A DNA stretch of 64,000 bases from Lateolabrax maculatus (lineage: Eukaryota > Chordata > Actinopteri > Acropomatiformes > Lateolabracidae): contig CM062214.1 in the NCBI GenBank assembly GCA_031216445.1, positions 15,716,001-15,780,000 of the forward strand, in the 5' to 3' direction. The translations under genes and the position numbers were made by a program. The notes beneath the pieces are model-generated. The model ran no database searches. It saw only the letters and a program-made list of their open reading frames with translations, and was not told where the DNA came from. Of this stretch, positions 1-13,133 are shown piece after piece (positions within the stretch are counted from its first letter, which is position 1; each line of letters starts with the position of its first letter).

Positions 1-2420
1 GGATGATTGAGCCAGTGGAGTTAACTGGCCTTAGTACATATTAAATAATAAAATGTTGACCTTAAAACATGCTTGGTGTTGCATAATCAAGTCGTTATTC
101 CTTATTAATCGTATTACTCTCCAAGACTATGTAAAAAAAATAAAATAGGAGGAGAAAAATTAAAGTTCTTTGCTTTTTTTTTTCTTACTGTGTAGCTGAT
201 TTGGCTCATCTCTTCTTTAATAAACTTCAGGTATGAGCAAAGGATGTTTGAGGCAGCAATGAGGCAACCTTAGCTCATTGCGTGGGAAAAGAATATCATT
301 ACATATATGTTCCATTTATGATAGTTGATTACATTTGTTTCTGATTTGATTTCTAACTTAAAAAGATGCAATGTTGCATTTAGTGGTGGACATTTTTTCA
401 AACTCATTATCCTGAATGTCTAGCAAAGCTTTAATTTGTCTAATGTAACGTAATTCTTGCCATTGTTCTTACATAACTGCTTTTTGTAACAGCGAAGTGT
501 GCAAACATGATTTGTAAACTTATAATGGATCCATATGTGTATGTAAAACAGAGCAAATATATGTTTAAAATATTTATTTTCTTAACTGAGCGCTGAAAGT
601 TCAGTGAGGGCTTGACAATGTTCAATCAACCACTGATCAAGATATTTAAGATTAATTGTCTCAAACCCTGAAGCAAAGATTACGACTCAAAGCAGAGGAA
701 AATCTCGCTGCTGACAAAGAACCACCAGAGACCCTACGCTCTATGGACAACAAATGGATGGCCAGTCTTAACTTTTATTATGAGCAGTGGAGGTCATATT
801 TAAAATGAGAGATTAGCCGCTCATCACAATATTGGTGGATTATCAACTACCTGCAATGAAAGCAACCCCTGGCTCTGGGTCGATAAGAGTTTGACTGCAT
901 TTCGAATTAATTTTCCTCAGCTTAGAGAGCAGACTCCTATCTTGTTATTGATCACGGCGTTAATCCATAACCAAGCTCATCCTTTCCCCCGTGGAACGAG
1001 CAAGAAAATATAAAACGATCACTGTGGAGGACTCTTGACTCCGTATAAAAACTGGAACAGGCTTAGAAGTGATTAGAGTTCATTATTTAAGAATATGTTG
1101 CCCGACTATTGTTTCACATGTCAGTTAATTTTGTATCAATTTTATACCAACGTGTATTCTGCTCTGTATTCCTTTGGTCTGGGTTGTGTTTATATATGAC
1201 GATTGATTGATTTCCCCGACAGCAGGAACACTTCACACCTCAGCTGCTTTCTCTGTTTGTCTTCTCCAACAGGAGGACCTCCACTGTGGATGAAATTTAG
1301 CCCCGACCTCTGACCTTTGGGTTCAGCGTTTGTCTCCAGTCCAGTGACCACAAACAACTCCTGGATTGCTGTAAATGTCAGTGCAGCGGCGTCTCCGCCC
1401 TCTTCCCTGTGAACCATAGGGCTGCACTCAACCTGCACTAATAGGACACTTTCATGAGAGCTCCATTATCAGTTGTTCTGTATTTGATATCTCAGATTTC
1501 CTCCTTATGATGCCTCTATAAACTGAATGACTGTCATCAAACATACAGCAACAAGGGTCTTTTACGCTTTCTTAAACTTTCTTTTATTCAACTCTTCAAA
1601 CCTTGTATTTAGCAGCACCCAGGTTAAGGTGCTTTATATAAACCAAAAATATGAATTAATTTAATCATTTACATTTCGTTTTGGAAATTGAAGATTTTAG
1701 ATGCAGAGTTTTTCAAATATATTGTCTAAAGAGTCCAGGATGCACTGCTAGAAGTGACCCATTTAGCACACAAAGCAGCTGGTACCATCTACCGTAAGGC
1801 TCAGTTATAATAGATTGTAATTCATGTTCTGAAGACATTGGTTGTAATGCATCCCATTTTGAAGCACTTTGGCTCGCCCTTCCCCCACCCATAAACACAC
1901 ACGCTCCCTTTCTCTCCTCTCCGGGCCTCCCGAGGTTGGTGTCTCTGCGTTAGGACTCTATTGTTGCCTACTGCTGGATAATGCCCTTATTAATTGTACC
2001 TCTTTGTAAGGTGTCAGCTGTAGCCTCAGATTGAGATGGATGGATCTCTGGAGTCTGCTCCCTGGCCCTCCACAGACGCTCTATCTCTGCACAACACACA
2101 GATGCAACAGCGAGCACTGCCACACTATGACTAAAAGCTGAGATAAAACAGGCATATTTAATTATTCCACCAAAAAAAAGAAACATGTTTCCAAACTGAA
2201 AAGCCTCTCTCTGTTATTGCTAAGGTGAGCTAGCATGTGATGTGTTTTAATTATCTGAATATCTGAGAGTACAGTCCATAGCAGTGATGAAATATCCTTT
2301 TTTTATTGATTATTTTAGTGTGTTGCAGAAATACTGGTTAATTAGGTGGATTGAAGCCTACGTAAGATCAACAGCATTAACATCAAATCCTTTCCCTCTC
2401 ATTAAAGGAAACAGAGTCAA

Positions 2421-2442
2421 TTTAATTAATGCATATTAATCC
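2421..2442. promoter_or_regulatory. Homeodomain/POU motif cluster (candidate enhancer core)
   Basis: Overlapping motifs: TTAATTAAT (LIM/paired-type), ATGCATAT (POU octamer-like, 2429-2436) and TTAATCC (OTX/bicoid-type, 2436-2442). Such packing is frequent in conserved enhancers around developmental genes. Conservation is not tested. Confidence 0.25.
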
Positions 2443-4142
2443 CCACTGATGCTCATTTTAGCTTTTAAAGAAGCATGGCAGTGTGGACAGATTATTATTT
2501 TTTTTTTATTCAGGTTTGATCACATTCTGAATCAACATATACAAATGTTGATAGCTTTTTTTTCATAATCTTTAGATTCATTAACTGAAGTTTATTACCT
2601 GAAGACATGATGGCCATTCTTTTGTGTCTATTTATTAATGTTAGCTGATTTCAATTAGGACCAGACAATAGCTCAATAATATAGTTTATCACTTTGCCGT
2701 GTATAGATGTATAGATAATAACATGCTCAGAGAGTATGGCTCACAGTCTTATGTAATTGGGAAGATACTGTATACTTTAAAAATCTCAACATTTATTACA
2801 TTTGCTCTAACCCTAAAAATGCGATTTTGAATATTTTTGTAAAAAAGGTAATGCACCACTGTCAAGATAATGCTGTGATAATAATCGCAATATTAGTTTT
2901 GTCCATATCACCCCCCTGTAGCGTCTGTTCCACTGATATTGAGCGGCTTAATTTCTTGTTTGAATGTTCCCTGCTGTTAGCTCTCTTAACACTGCTTCTT
3001 GGGTGTCAGTGGATGCCACTTTAGCCGACCCAGTCACCATGATCAGACTGACCAGGGTTGTTGAAGTTATAATAACGAGTTGCTCTGAAGCCCCTCTGAC
3101 AACATGTAAGTAATCATTTCCCAGAACAAACCAGCAAATAGCAAAATTTTCACAGAAAAGATCTTGCAGGAGCTTTTGGGATGTCTGGGGTATTTCTGAT
3201 CACTTGTGCTCCATTTTTAAGGAAAAGGAAACAAAATAAAGATAAAAACTTCTCACTTTGTCTAATCTCATAGGTGTCCAGTGATTACTCTAGTTTCAAT
3301 CTAGTAATAGCTCTTTAAGTTTCAAATGGTCTTAATGCAGAAGAGCTAGATGTCGTCCCTTCCTGCCACCACTGTTACCTACGTGCTCCTGAGCAAGGCA
3401 ACTCATGCCTACACAGCTCCAATCAAGCTGTCTTTATGTTATCCAAGTTTTTATCATTGATGTTCCAAAATTGCAGTGGCTATTCATGTTGATAAAATAA
3501 ATTAAACAGTTAAAAAATTTGATTTGCCTTTTGTCGTCAAGTTTTGTCAGATTTAGTTTTTACTATATCCACCTATTTGAGAAGTTAACAGAGAGCTTTT
3601 GTAATTTTGCAAAACAAATTATGCAATTTTTTTTGTCCTTCTTAGAATGAACAAATTCTTAAACAAACTGTAATTCTTTCAAAGCACTTTATCCACAGTA
3701 CGGCAACTGTACAGGCAGGAGACTGAAGTAGGAGACAGGAGGAGAAAAAAAGCACAGACCAGAGATCCATTCCCTTCAGATCCCATTTAGAGAGGCCCTG
3801 CACATTTTTAAAGTGTCAATTGTTTTTGTCTCTTGAAGTGTAGATGGAATGTTTGAATTCCAGTATTAACTGTAGTGCCTGCTGAGTTAAATTATGGTCC
3901 CTGGGCTGTGGGGTGGGAGTAATCAATAAGAATACACGAGGCAGTGTGTAATGTGTCTGCTCCTAGCAGCAGGGACACTGTCCCCCTTACCCTGTCCCCC
4001 AGCAGGTTAGATAAATATGATACTGAAACAGGGCACACTGGATTATATGATATCAATGTAGAATCAGGGAAGTGCTATTACACTCCCCTAGCCCACTGTG
4101 AGTACTATTGACAAGGTTGGCTTTGAACATGGCAGTGTATTG

Positions 4143-4229
4143 CTCTCTCTCTCCCTCTCTGTCTCTCTCTCTCTCTCCCTCTCTCTCTGTCTGTTCCTCT
4201 CTTTTTTCCTCTCTCTCTTTTTCTTTCTG
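4143..4229. repeat. CT-rich microsatellite
   Basis: Imperfect (CT)n with TTTC interruptions. It explains the serine/leucine-rich and Arg/Glu-rich open frames on both strands. Confidence 0.9.
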
Positions 4230-5689
4230 CATAATGTGAAGAACCACAGGAGGAAAGGGATCTATATTTCACTTAACTTTGATTAAAAAGGCTATTTTAT
4301 GACTTTGCTTTGAAGTTGTGTTTGTTGCACCCTCAAGTTAATCTGTGAAGGGCATGCTGTGATCACAATTTCTAAATTTCCAGATGTTTTCTTTCTTTTT
4401 TTTTTTTTTGCATAAAGAGCCAATAACATAATGTGGAATCAATATACAATTGATTTGATTTTCAACGCTCTGCGACATAGTGCTTATAACATTTTCCTAT
4501 TGATAAGGGGATATGCTCTCTTTCTCATGCTGACCCTGTCAAATGTCCAACCAATTAACCAGTGAGCCGATGTTGTTGTTTGGCTGCTGACTAGTTGCTC
4601 ATACAGTAACCTCATATCACTGATCTACTCAGACTATTGATTAACTCTCCCTCCTCAGTGGTGAAAGGATCAAACCTGGCATGTCTAAAAGGCCATTATC
4701 AGCGTCCACTTCAGATAACCTGCCACAACCTGATACAGCCCTTTTCACAGGTCACAACCTCTCTGCCCTCTCCAGCCATCTCACCCCCCTGCCCTCCCAA
4801 CCATCATTATCATTCTTGTGTTAAATGACATGCAGGTCAAGAAAACTGCACCGTGTTGATGTCTCACATCTGAATAATCCATGTTGCTGCAAGACATCTC
4901 CTGCAAAATGTCATGCTACTGGTTTATCAAGTAGATTTTAACAGAAAGGCAAATGGCAATCTATTGAAGACAGATACAAGATGTAGCACTTTCTCCAGAC
5001 TAAATTAATATGCTGAGGGTTCAGCTGAGTTTTCATACATAGGGCAATTTTTGAAAACCTGTCAGCTCCTACCTATCACTAAAGTTTTTAGAGCATTGAA
5101 GAAAAAAACACATTCATAGTAAACAAAAAAAAATTAATCAAAAGTTTATTCCAGCAACCCCTAGTCTTCATTTATATGCTTTGTTTAGACATCCAGTCAT
5201 TCATTTATTTCAATAAAAACTCTAACAAGTGTGCTGGGGTCATTCTGAGAGGAGTCTACAGTAGATATTAAAGCATTTTTTGGGCCAGGTCTCAGTGACA
5301 TTGCGGTTGCTTTCACACAAAAGATTTGGCAGAAGCTAATTTGCATAAGGTCAGAGTCAAGCTCCTGATAGAAGTTGTGCAGCATCCCTGTCTCTTAGCA
5401 ACACTATTTCTCTCTTGGTGTCTGTGCTGAATTGACTGGTCCTTGGCACTCATCTTTCACCAAGAAAAATTCATAATGAAATGCCACCCGACAACCTGAC
5501 TCTATCACCAAGAGACGCTCCTCACTTCCCTCTTGGGTTGCAATACTTTTACACTGAAATTAATAAATCTGCACATTGTCTAATGGCACAGTGGAGTAGA
5601 ATGTCACTTCTACGTGTTTGCTCTTGCTCAGATTTTCAGCGACTTTGGTTTTAGGGGAGGATAAACATGTTTATTAAGAATTGTGCCAA

Positions 5690-6130
5690 GATTAGAGGCA
5701 AATTAGAAGGTAATTGGAGACACCTGCAAAACAAAGGGGAGGATGGAGAGGTGGTGGCGTGGAGAGTGATAAAGGAAGAGATTGGGTTTCTGGGCTGGCC
5801 TCCACTCATTTATTGGTGGGGGAGGCATTTAAAAAGAGGGGATTTGGTATGTTGAGAAAATGACTTTTGTCCTCTTCCATGGTGACAGGATCCAGATGCT
5901 GCCAAGAGATGTTAATAGAGGGTCAAATTTTGGACAATAGTATCCATCATTGCTTTCACAACTGCCTCCATCCTCCAAGCCGAACGCTTTATCTGGTTAA
6001 AAGAAGAGATGTGCTCCAATTACTGTTTTTGGCAAAGGCAGCCAGCCATAAACTAGGCTATACTGTAATTACCTCCACTGATGATTTCTATCATCTCGGT
6101 CACATGTGGTCTTTGCCCAGCACATTTAAA
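5690..6130. promoter_or_regulatory. Candidate conserved non-coding element
   Basis: Mixed-composition, repeat-free sequence with CACCTG-type E-box, GGTAATTGG, TAATTAC and CATTTATTGG motifs, unlike the surrounding AT-rich background. Chosen by appearance only. Confidence 0.2.
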
Positions 6131-6215
6131 CTTTCTGAGAAAAGGTCAAATCCATACACATCTATCGCCCACTCCTTTACATCCTCGTCGTCCTCTTGCA
6201 TTGCGCCGGTCGTCT

Positions 6216-6270
6216 TTCTCTTCTTCTTCTTCTTTTTCTTCTTCTTCTTCTTCTTCTTCTTCTTCTTCCT
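6216..6270. repeat. (TTC)n microsatellite
   Basis: Near-perfect TTC repeat, responsible for overlapping Phe-, Ser-, Leu-, Lys- and Glu-rich open frames on both strands. None is a gene. Confidence 0.95.
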
Positions 6271-7387
6271 CGTGCTCGTCAGCAACATCCAAGTCATGAC
6301 AGGTGCTGGGCGGACATGAAACCTGCTGTTTTCTGTGTCCAAGTACGCCGCGTTTCACGACTCATTTCCAGGCCGAATCTGGCTCTGAGGAGCCATGCCT
6401 GAGGAAACGTCTCTGCGCACTGGGAATTATTTCAGCTCTGCCTGCTGTTGCCTCCAGATACACATGCACCCTTAAACTGGAATACTAAAAATGGAGCAAT
6501 TAAGAATAGTAATAATGTATTATTATCATTATTCTTATTACCCTCATTATTGTTGTTGTTGTTATTATTATTAATGCTTTTTATTATTAGTAGTATATGA
6601 CATTCATATAGTGAAATTAAAGTATTTTGGAATACAAATTGGTTTTGTCAGGCTGAGATCTGTCAGATTCAGGTTGCAGACTTCTCAGTGTGATTGAAAA
6701 ATAATAATAATAATAAATACAAATAAAAAGCGGCTCCCTGCAGGAAGCTGTTACACGTGGACGCAGCGTTTAGGTGGCGGCCGCGTGCACAAGCTCATCA
6801 CATCTCTTAACCGAGACACCTCCGGGTTTTGATTAACCACAAGGTAACAGACAGACGAGATGCTCTTCTGAATAAATGTATTTCCCTCTGCCTTCATCTA
6901 AAAAAAATCTGGATTTGTGCAACACTGCGCAATTTGAGGCTCGAATTATTTAATGATCCACTGCGATAAACCGACGGGATGTCCCTTAAACATTCTCCCA
7001 ACATATTAATTGGCCTTTTTTAAATTTTTTTTAAATTTTTTTTTTATAGACATTCCTCACTTTGTCGATCGTGAAACACACAAGTTCTACGTGACTTTTG
7101 CAAAACCCCGTGTATAACGCGCGCTCTGCCGCTCTGTCTATCCGACAACATCAGCATCCCAAGTGAACAACGAGGGTCTCTCTCCTCCTTTCAGTTCCCA
7201 CTCCGCTGCCACAGGTCGACCACTTCTGTCGCGCGGCTTCACTGACTCCAACACAACCAAATGACAAATTGTCACCCTTTAATGGCGACTTAATTCGCCT
7301 CCTCGTCCTCACACAAAGCTGCGCAAAATTATACCAACGTGAGTTGTAGTAAATAACAAACCTTTTGTGAAGCGTATTGATCGATTC

Positions 7388-7410
7388 GTGTGTGTGTGTG
7401 TGTGTGTGTG
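7388..7410. repeat. (GT)n microsatellite
   Basis: Uninterrupted GT dinucleotide repeat. Confidence 0.95.
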
Positions 7411-8006
7411 AGCAGGACAGCACCTGCCTTATCTGTCCATCTCGGGATCACGAACACACCAAGTAGGTCTAATTTCTGAGACATTCAGGTGGGATACGTC
7501 TCAATTGGGACTGAGATCAGAGGCTGTGATTGTCCACTGGCTTAGATTGGGTTGCTCAGTGCAATTCTGGGAACTTTTTATTGCAAGCCACAGATTGTAA
7601 TGATGGAGAGCCCTCGATGTGGCAGCGCTGATTACATCAGCCAGTCTCCGTGTCTACCTTTCATCTCAGGTATTTTATTCGTTCTGCGTTCAGCCGCAAA
7701 TAGCCACAGCCTCTATGCGTCTCTGTCACTGCTCATACAGGGGCGGACTCCCTCGTTGCAGGCGGTAAGATTAACAATCCGGCGGTTTCATTTAGTCCAT
7801 TGATTCATCCATTTATTGATCTTAGTACTTAATTAGAGGGCGTCAAAAACATATGCAGATGTTTGCTTTATGCTTACATTTGTAATTTAATAGAGGCCTA
7901 CACCAAGTAGGCTATACACTTTTTTTTTTTTTTTTTTCCGAGTGGAAGTTAAGGGTAGGAGGCTCCTCCTCACGCCTTACTACATGATGTTCCCATGCAA
8001 AGTTAC

Positions 8007-8523
8007 CAGAGATGGAAGAGCTATCCAGATCCTTTACTTAAGTGAAAGGAGCAATATTGCAATATACAAATAATAAGTCCTGCATTAGAAAATGACACTT
8101 TTACACATCCTGCCTGCTATCAGCGAAATGCACTCAAAGTATAAAAAGTAAAAGTATAATATTATAGGCTATTTTGGATTATTATTATTGATGCAGTAAT
8201 GGGTAGCATTTTACTGTTTTAGTTGGTGGAGATGATTTTAATTATTTTATATACTGTTTGGTAGTTTAATCTACAACAGTGCATCATGGTGTATAAGACC
8301 ATCATAGATATTGTTTGTAAATTCTCAATCTGTGAATTAACTACTAACTATAGCTGTCAAATAAATGCAGTTGAGTAAAAAGTACAATATTTACTTCTGA
8401 AATGTAGTGGCGTAGAAGTATAAAGTAGCATGATTGTACTTAAGCACAGTACTTGAGTATTTAGTTACATTCAGTGCAAAGTGTACATAGGTAAAAGTAC
8501 TCATTGTGCAGAGTGTTACATTG

Positions 8524-8593
<70 letters not shown>

Positions 8594-8746
8594 GGATTTT
8601 TACTACAGATGCAGAATTATATAAAATCATATGTTGTGTATGTGAAATCTTCATCTGCAAAAAGTAAACCCAAGTAAACTACAAGTACCTCAAAATTGCA
8701 CTCACACAGTACCTGAGTAAATGTACTGTGTTACTCTGCACCACTG
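8007..8746 (-). mobile_element. Degenerate teleost non-autonomous DNA transposon (hAT-like, AAGTAC-rich)
   Basis: Read on the minus strand, it follows the very common percomorph element that starts CAGTGGTGGAAAGTAAC and ends TTCTTCCACCACTG. Here the ends are CAGTGGTGCAGAGTAAC and GGATAGCTCTTCCATCTCTG, with shared internal blocks (TTTGACAGCTATAGTTA, ACAGTAAAATGCT, AATAATAATCCAA). The terminal motif suggests hAT type. The 8-bp flanks (AAAGTTAC, CAGATGAC) match only at four positions, so no target duplication survives. No transposase. Confidence 0.8.
8525..8590. repeat. (TA)33 microsatellite inside the transposon copy
   Basis: 66 bp of uninterrupted TA within the repeat at 8007-8746. The translated YIYI frame is an artefact. 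Confidence 0.95.
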
Positions 8747-9029
8747 CAGATGACAATAAATCACACTCATGTGTCTGCAGGTTGTGATCACTATCAGCAT
8801 GTGATTTCCAGCATGAGAACCATCTCTGTGACATATGGAGATGCTTCTTCCCACAGCCACACCTGACTGATCCTCTCCTCCCACTGCACAGATGATATCA
8901 CACAGCTAACTGCGACAAGATTCCCAAATGGCTCTCCTTTACAGTGAAACATGTCACCTGACCATGTCACCAAGCTAAACCCAAATATTGTGCATTGTTG
9001 GCAAAGAGAGGTCAGGAAACCGGCGAGTC

Positions 9030-9425
9030 GGGTATTTCAGGCTGTGTTCTCTAATTAAGTATTCATGAAGCAGCAGTGGGAGCAAAGTATAGGTTTACAC
9101 GACACTGGTGGTTCCGACGGCATCGCCCCCCACCCCCCCCACCCCCTCCATGTGTAATGCTCGGCTTTCCCCCGCCAGCAGACAGGCCATCATTCCTAGT
9201 GTACTTCCAGCAATGATATCAAAAAGGTTTTTTGGTCAAGCCAAAGAGAGGTCACTCTAATAATACCCAAGGTCAGTGGTGGGAGCCAGCGAGTCTCCCA
9301 GTCATTATTCATTTGTTCACAGAGTTAATGACAGTTGCAGGGGGACGAGAACTTGGAGCCAGTAGCCATGTGATGTCACCAACACATGCCAAGGGATTAT
9401 GAGGGCAGGCAGGGGACAAGAAGTG
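9030..9425. promoter_or_regulatory. Candidate conserved non-coding element
   Basis: Balanced-composition stretch with CTAATTAAG, TTCATGAAG, AAGGTCA and TAATGACAG motifs, interrupted by a C-rich run near 9126-9149. Enhancer-like by appearance; no alignment available. Confidence 0.2.
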
Positions 9426-12400
9426 TGGATTATACAGAAAAAAAAAAAAAAAAACAACAACAACCTTTACTGCTCCATCACCTAACTCCTAATGTTTACT
9501 GCTGGAGTTATGACAAATACATGGAGATTGCACGGTATTATGATACGTGACTGATATTGAAGGGGACAACACTGCCAAATGAAAAGGATAAAAGAAACCT
9601 TTGATAGTGTTTTTATTTATTCATGTCCATCATGTCCAACTTGAATGTTCTTTTGGGAGATATTTAACATGTTTAATGCCCTCAGTTTGATGAGAGGACA
9701 CGTTTTGAAAGCAAACACCGTCATTCATTTACAGTCTTTTGGTAAATGGCTGTAATAATGTGGATGTTTTCATGGTGGGAGGGACCAGCAATTTCAGTTT
9801 CTCTTATTTACTTCCCTTTTACAAATTACAGTATTTCATAGTCACCACATTAAATACGATGCCGTATACGATGTGGTAGTTAAACACAGTAACAACACTG
9901 GCGAAAAACTGGAGCCCGTGGCTCTCAAACGGAGAGAATGAACAATGAAAACACCTTATTCAGTCATTGGGCAGGCAGCGCACACTGAACAATGAACCCC
10001 TCCCTCCTGTCTAGCACCATGTCTGATAATGACCACATCCACCACCACTGATAGCGCTCTTATTTTATGACCTACATGAGCATAAATACAGCTCAGATGA
10101 AACATTTCAGGAGGGATATTGAGAATATGATCAGCTGTGCATGTGTAGCGACAGAAACTGTGTTTTTTCATTTTTTTTGTTTTCATATATGATTATATGA
10201 AAAAAAAGCCAGATGTTGCATATGTACAGTACCTGCTGGTCACTTGATCCAACAAGTGAAATGATGTGGTTTTGCGTTCTGCCCTGAAATAAAAAAATAA
10301 AAAATAAAAAAAAGATCCATATGTTGTTATGTCTAAACAACATTTAGTAAAACTCTTTGTTGCAAGGCAACTGTTAAAGGAGCGCACTCCTTTGGATTTG
10401 CGCTCTTGTTGTTTCAGTTACATCTGCTGAATAATTAGAAAGAAAATAATATGCATTTTGACAAGTTATGCAGCAGGAATCTTTGTCTCCGCACTTAACA
10501 TGCAGATACAGTAGATTCTCTGTTTGAGCATAAGGTCAAAGTATAAATATGAACTGCATTTTGCATTACTTTCAGATGAGTGAAGCTGTCAGACCAATAA
10601 TATGAGCTTTCAGTCCTACTTTCTGCCACTTATCCCCCATTCTAGGACCAAGGGGTCATGTGAAAATTGAAAGTGACAGTCAAACCAGCATGTTGAACAG
10701 GCTGATTGGACTAAGCTGTCATGGCCCAGATCAGAGCTCTTTAACACCAGGACTAACAGAGGTCTTTCTGCTGAAGCCACTGGATCCCAATACAGGTCAG
10801 TTTATATGGAAAATGAAATCCTGACAAGGAAAAGAAAATATTATGAATCATGAATCAATAACTGTTCATTATCTAAGTGATGGATGCAATAAGCTGTAAA
10901 TGATCAACAAATGTGATTAACAAGAAAGAAAAACTTTCAGTAAGTCATCTAAACAACTTGAGGAATACTATTAACAGCAAAAACAAAAGCTTCAGGTTCA
11001 CTGAAGGGTTTTTCACAGCTCTCACTTCCAGTTTCAGATGAATAAAGTCCAGTGGTTTTCCTTTGTGGTCGTTTGAATGAAAATGTTTGTATCACCTGTT
11101 TTGCGGATGATTTAATGAGCACATGACGCTGTCACATGAAAGAATTTTTGCTTCATCGAAAGCATTCCCTGTCAATTTATATTTTGTTTCATATGCAACA
11201 TTGCATGAAGCTATGTCAAAAGCAATCAGCTTGCCGTCATCCATTCAGATGATAATAAATCACGTCATTATCACTTTTACTTGGGTCCATCTTTGAAACA
11301 GAGGGAGAATGAAATATTTTTGTCAGGTGGGAGAATAACTTATGATCCTTTTATGTCCTGCTGAGAACCCTTGAAAATAATAATACACCACAGCAGAAGC
11401 ACATGAACAACTGAAAGGCACTGAGTGTTATAAATCTGATGGGATTTGCATATTTTGCCTCCCTAGCAAGAAGCAGGCAAAATAAATCACATGGCATATG
11501 AAAAAAGAAGCTGTTACCAAACACACTCAGAAGTTAGGGTTCACATTAGGAAGGATATGTTTCTCCAGAACTCACTTGTGATTGAAAACATGAGGATTTC
11601 AAGGTAAAAGCTTCCTGAAGATCTTTTTATAAATATATACTTTTATCTGAAAGACTCAATGTCAAGAAGATTGTTAATCAAATAATGTGTCATAATGTGC
11701 TTATTTGACCTATGTTCCTTTTCTGTTTGAGTCTAACAGTTTCTCTTTAGTTCACTTCTGTCTTATTTCAACAGATTTACTTTATTACACCGTTAAATTT
11801 GCTTCAAGAGCCTCGAAATACACTGAAACCTTGGCTGTCAAATAATGTTAGTGCTTGCTTAGGGAGCACTGTAAAACAAGTTATGAATCAAAGTGTCAAA
11901 TCTTGTCTCCCGCTACGGTGGGAGTTTGAAGATTACATTAAGGATTGTGTTGTTATGTGTTTAAATAAAAAGTTGTTAAAGTTTGTCAATTCCAATCTGT
12001 CAATTTATTGATGTGAATCATGCTGGTATCTCCTGGACTGTGGACAAATAAAAGATGCCTCCTTGTTCAACCATATAAAATGTCCACTTTCACTTAATGG
12101 AGACTTCACACTGTTGGTTTTGTCCTAAGCCTGTGATTGGCTGAAGCAACTCAATTTAACAATGTAATAAAACTGCCTACAACGGCTCTGCTTTGCAGCA
12201 GACTCTGCTCTGTGTCATCGTACATGTTTTGTGTGTGTGAGAGAGAAAGACAGGAACGTGTATGTGCCAGGGTTGTGTGAAAAGATAAATTTCTGTTGTT
12301 TTAACTCAAAATCAATAACCTTTTCATATTTAAAAAAAAAAAAAAACGTAATTTAATGTGCAACTTGCCGCTCACAAACTTTATCTAATCTTATTCCTAA

Positions 12401-13066
12401 ATTAAATTATGGACATGGTACATATTAGATTTTCTGTGGTTTTATAGATTGAAGTTTTGGTCACTGTCAGACATTGCTGTGCCTCCACCATTTCCTTAAA
12501 GCAGCATAAGTCAACAAATAAATATAAAATACTCATATCCAGTTGGCTAATGACTTGATGATAACTTGCCCACTCATGTCCTTTCCTCTACTGCTCAACT
12601 TCAACACTTGTTCCCATAGGCCTGTTTCATAAAGCAACTCCACATTCAATGAAATCATCTGAAAACCTTGCAGAATAATTTAATAATAGTTTGATCATTC
12701 AGGTAAGACCCAGAATTTGCATGTGATCACCACAAAATATCAACCCAGCTGCAGCAAGACATTCAGCTTGGCTCAGGCATCAGAAGAAGATCAAATGTTG
12801 CTCAAACCCACAGTAAAGTAACAGTTATACCCTGAAAATAATTAATATTGAAGTGTATAACAGTCTTAATTTAATTTAATGCCAAAGTGTTCCTCGTTCA
12901 AAAGGGGTTCCACATTTGAACTATAAAGGTTCTCCAACAGCAGCAAACTGAATCCATGAGAGAGCCATGAAACACTTCAGAGTTGTTTTCCTTCACTCCT
13001 TCTTCCTGTCGACACACACACAGCAAATTAGAGGAGAGTGTGGAGCAGGTTTTGCACATTACATTG

Positions 13067-13069
<3 letters not shown>

Positions 13070-13130
<61 letters not shown>

Positions 13131-13133
13131 ACA
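13070..13133. repeat. (CA)n microsatellite
   Basis: About 60 bp of CA with a single A insertion near the 3' end. Confidence 0.95.

Larger units (their letters stand above)
1..8006. other. Non-coding flank, no gene seen
   Basis: AT-rich intergenic DNA. Open frames here are short, low-complexity or lack any domain. It contains a CT-rich tract, a TTC repeat, and enhancer-like stretches listed separately. A segment near 3360-3440 vaguely resembles a common teleost repeat but is too decayed to call. Confidence 0.7.

Noticed and set aside
3360..3440. Possible decayed teleost repeat (GCTCCTGAGCAAGGCAACTC block)
   Set aside because: Only one short block resembles the repeat; too little to call.
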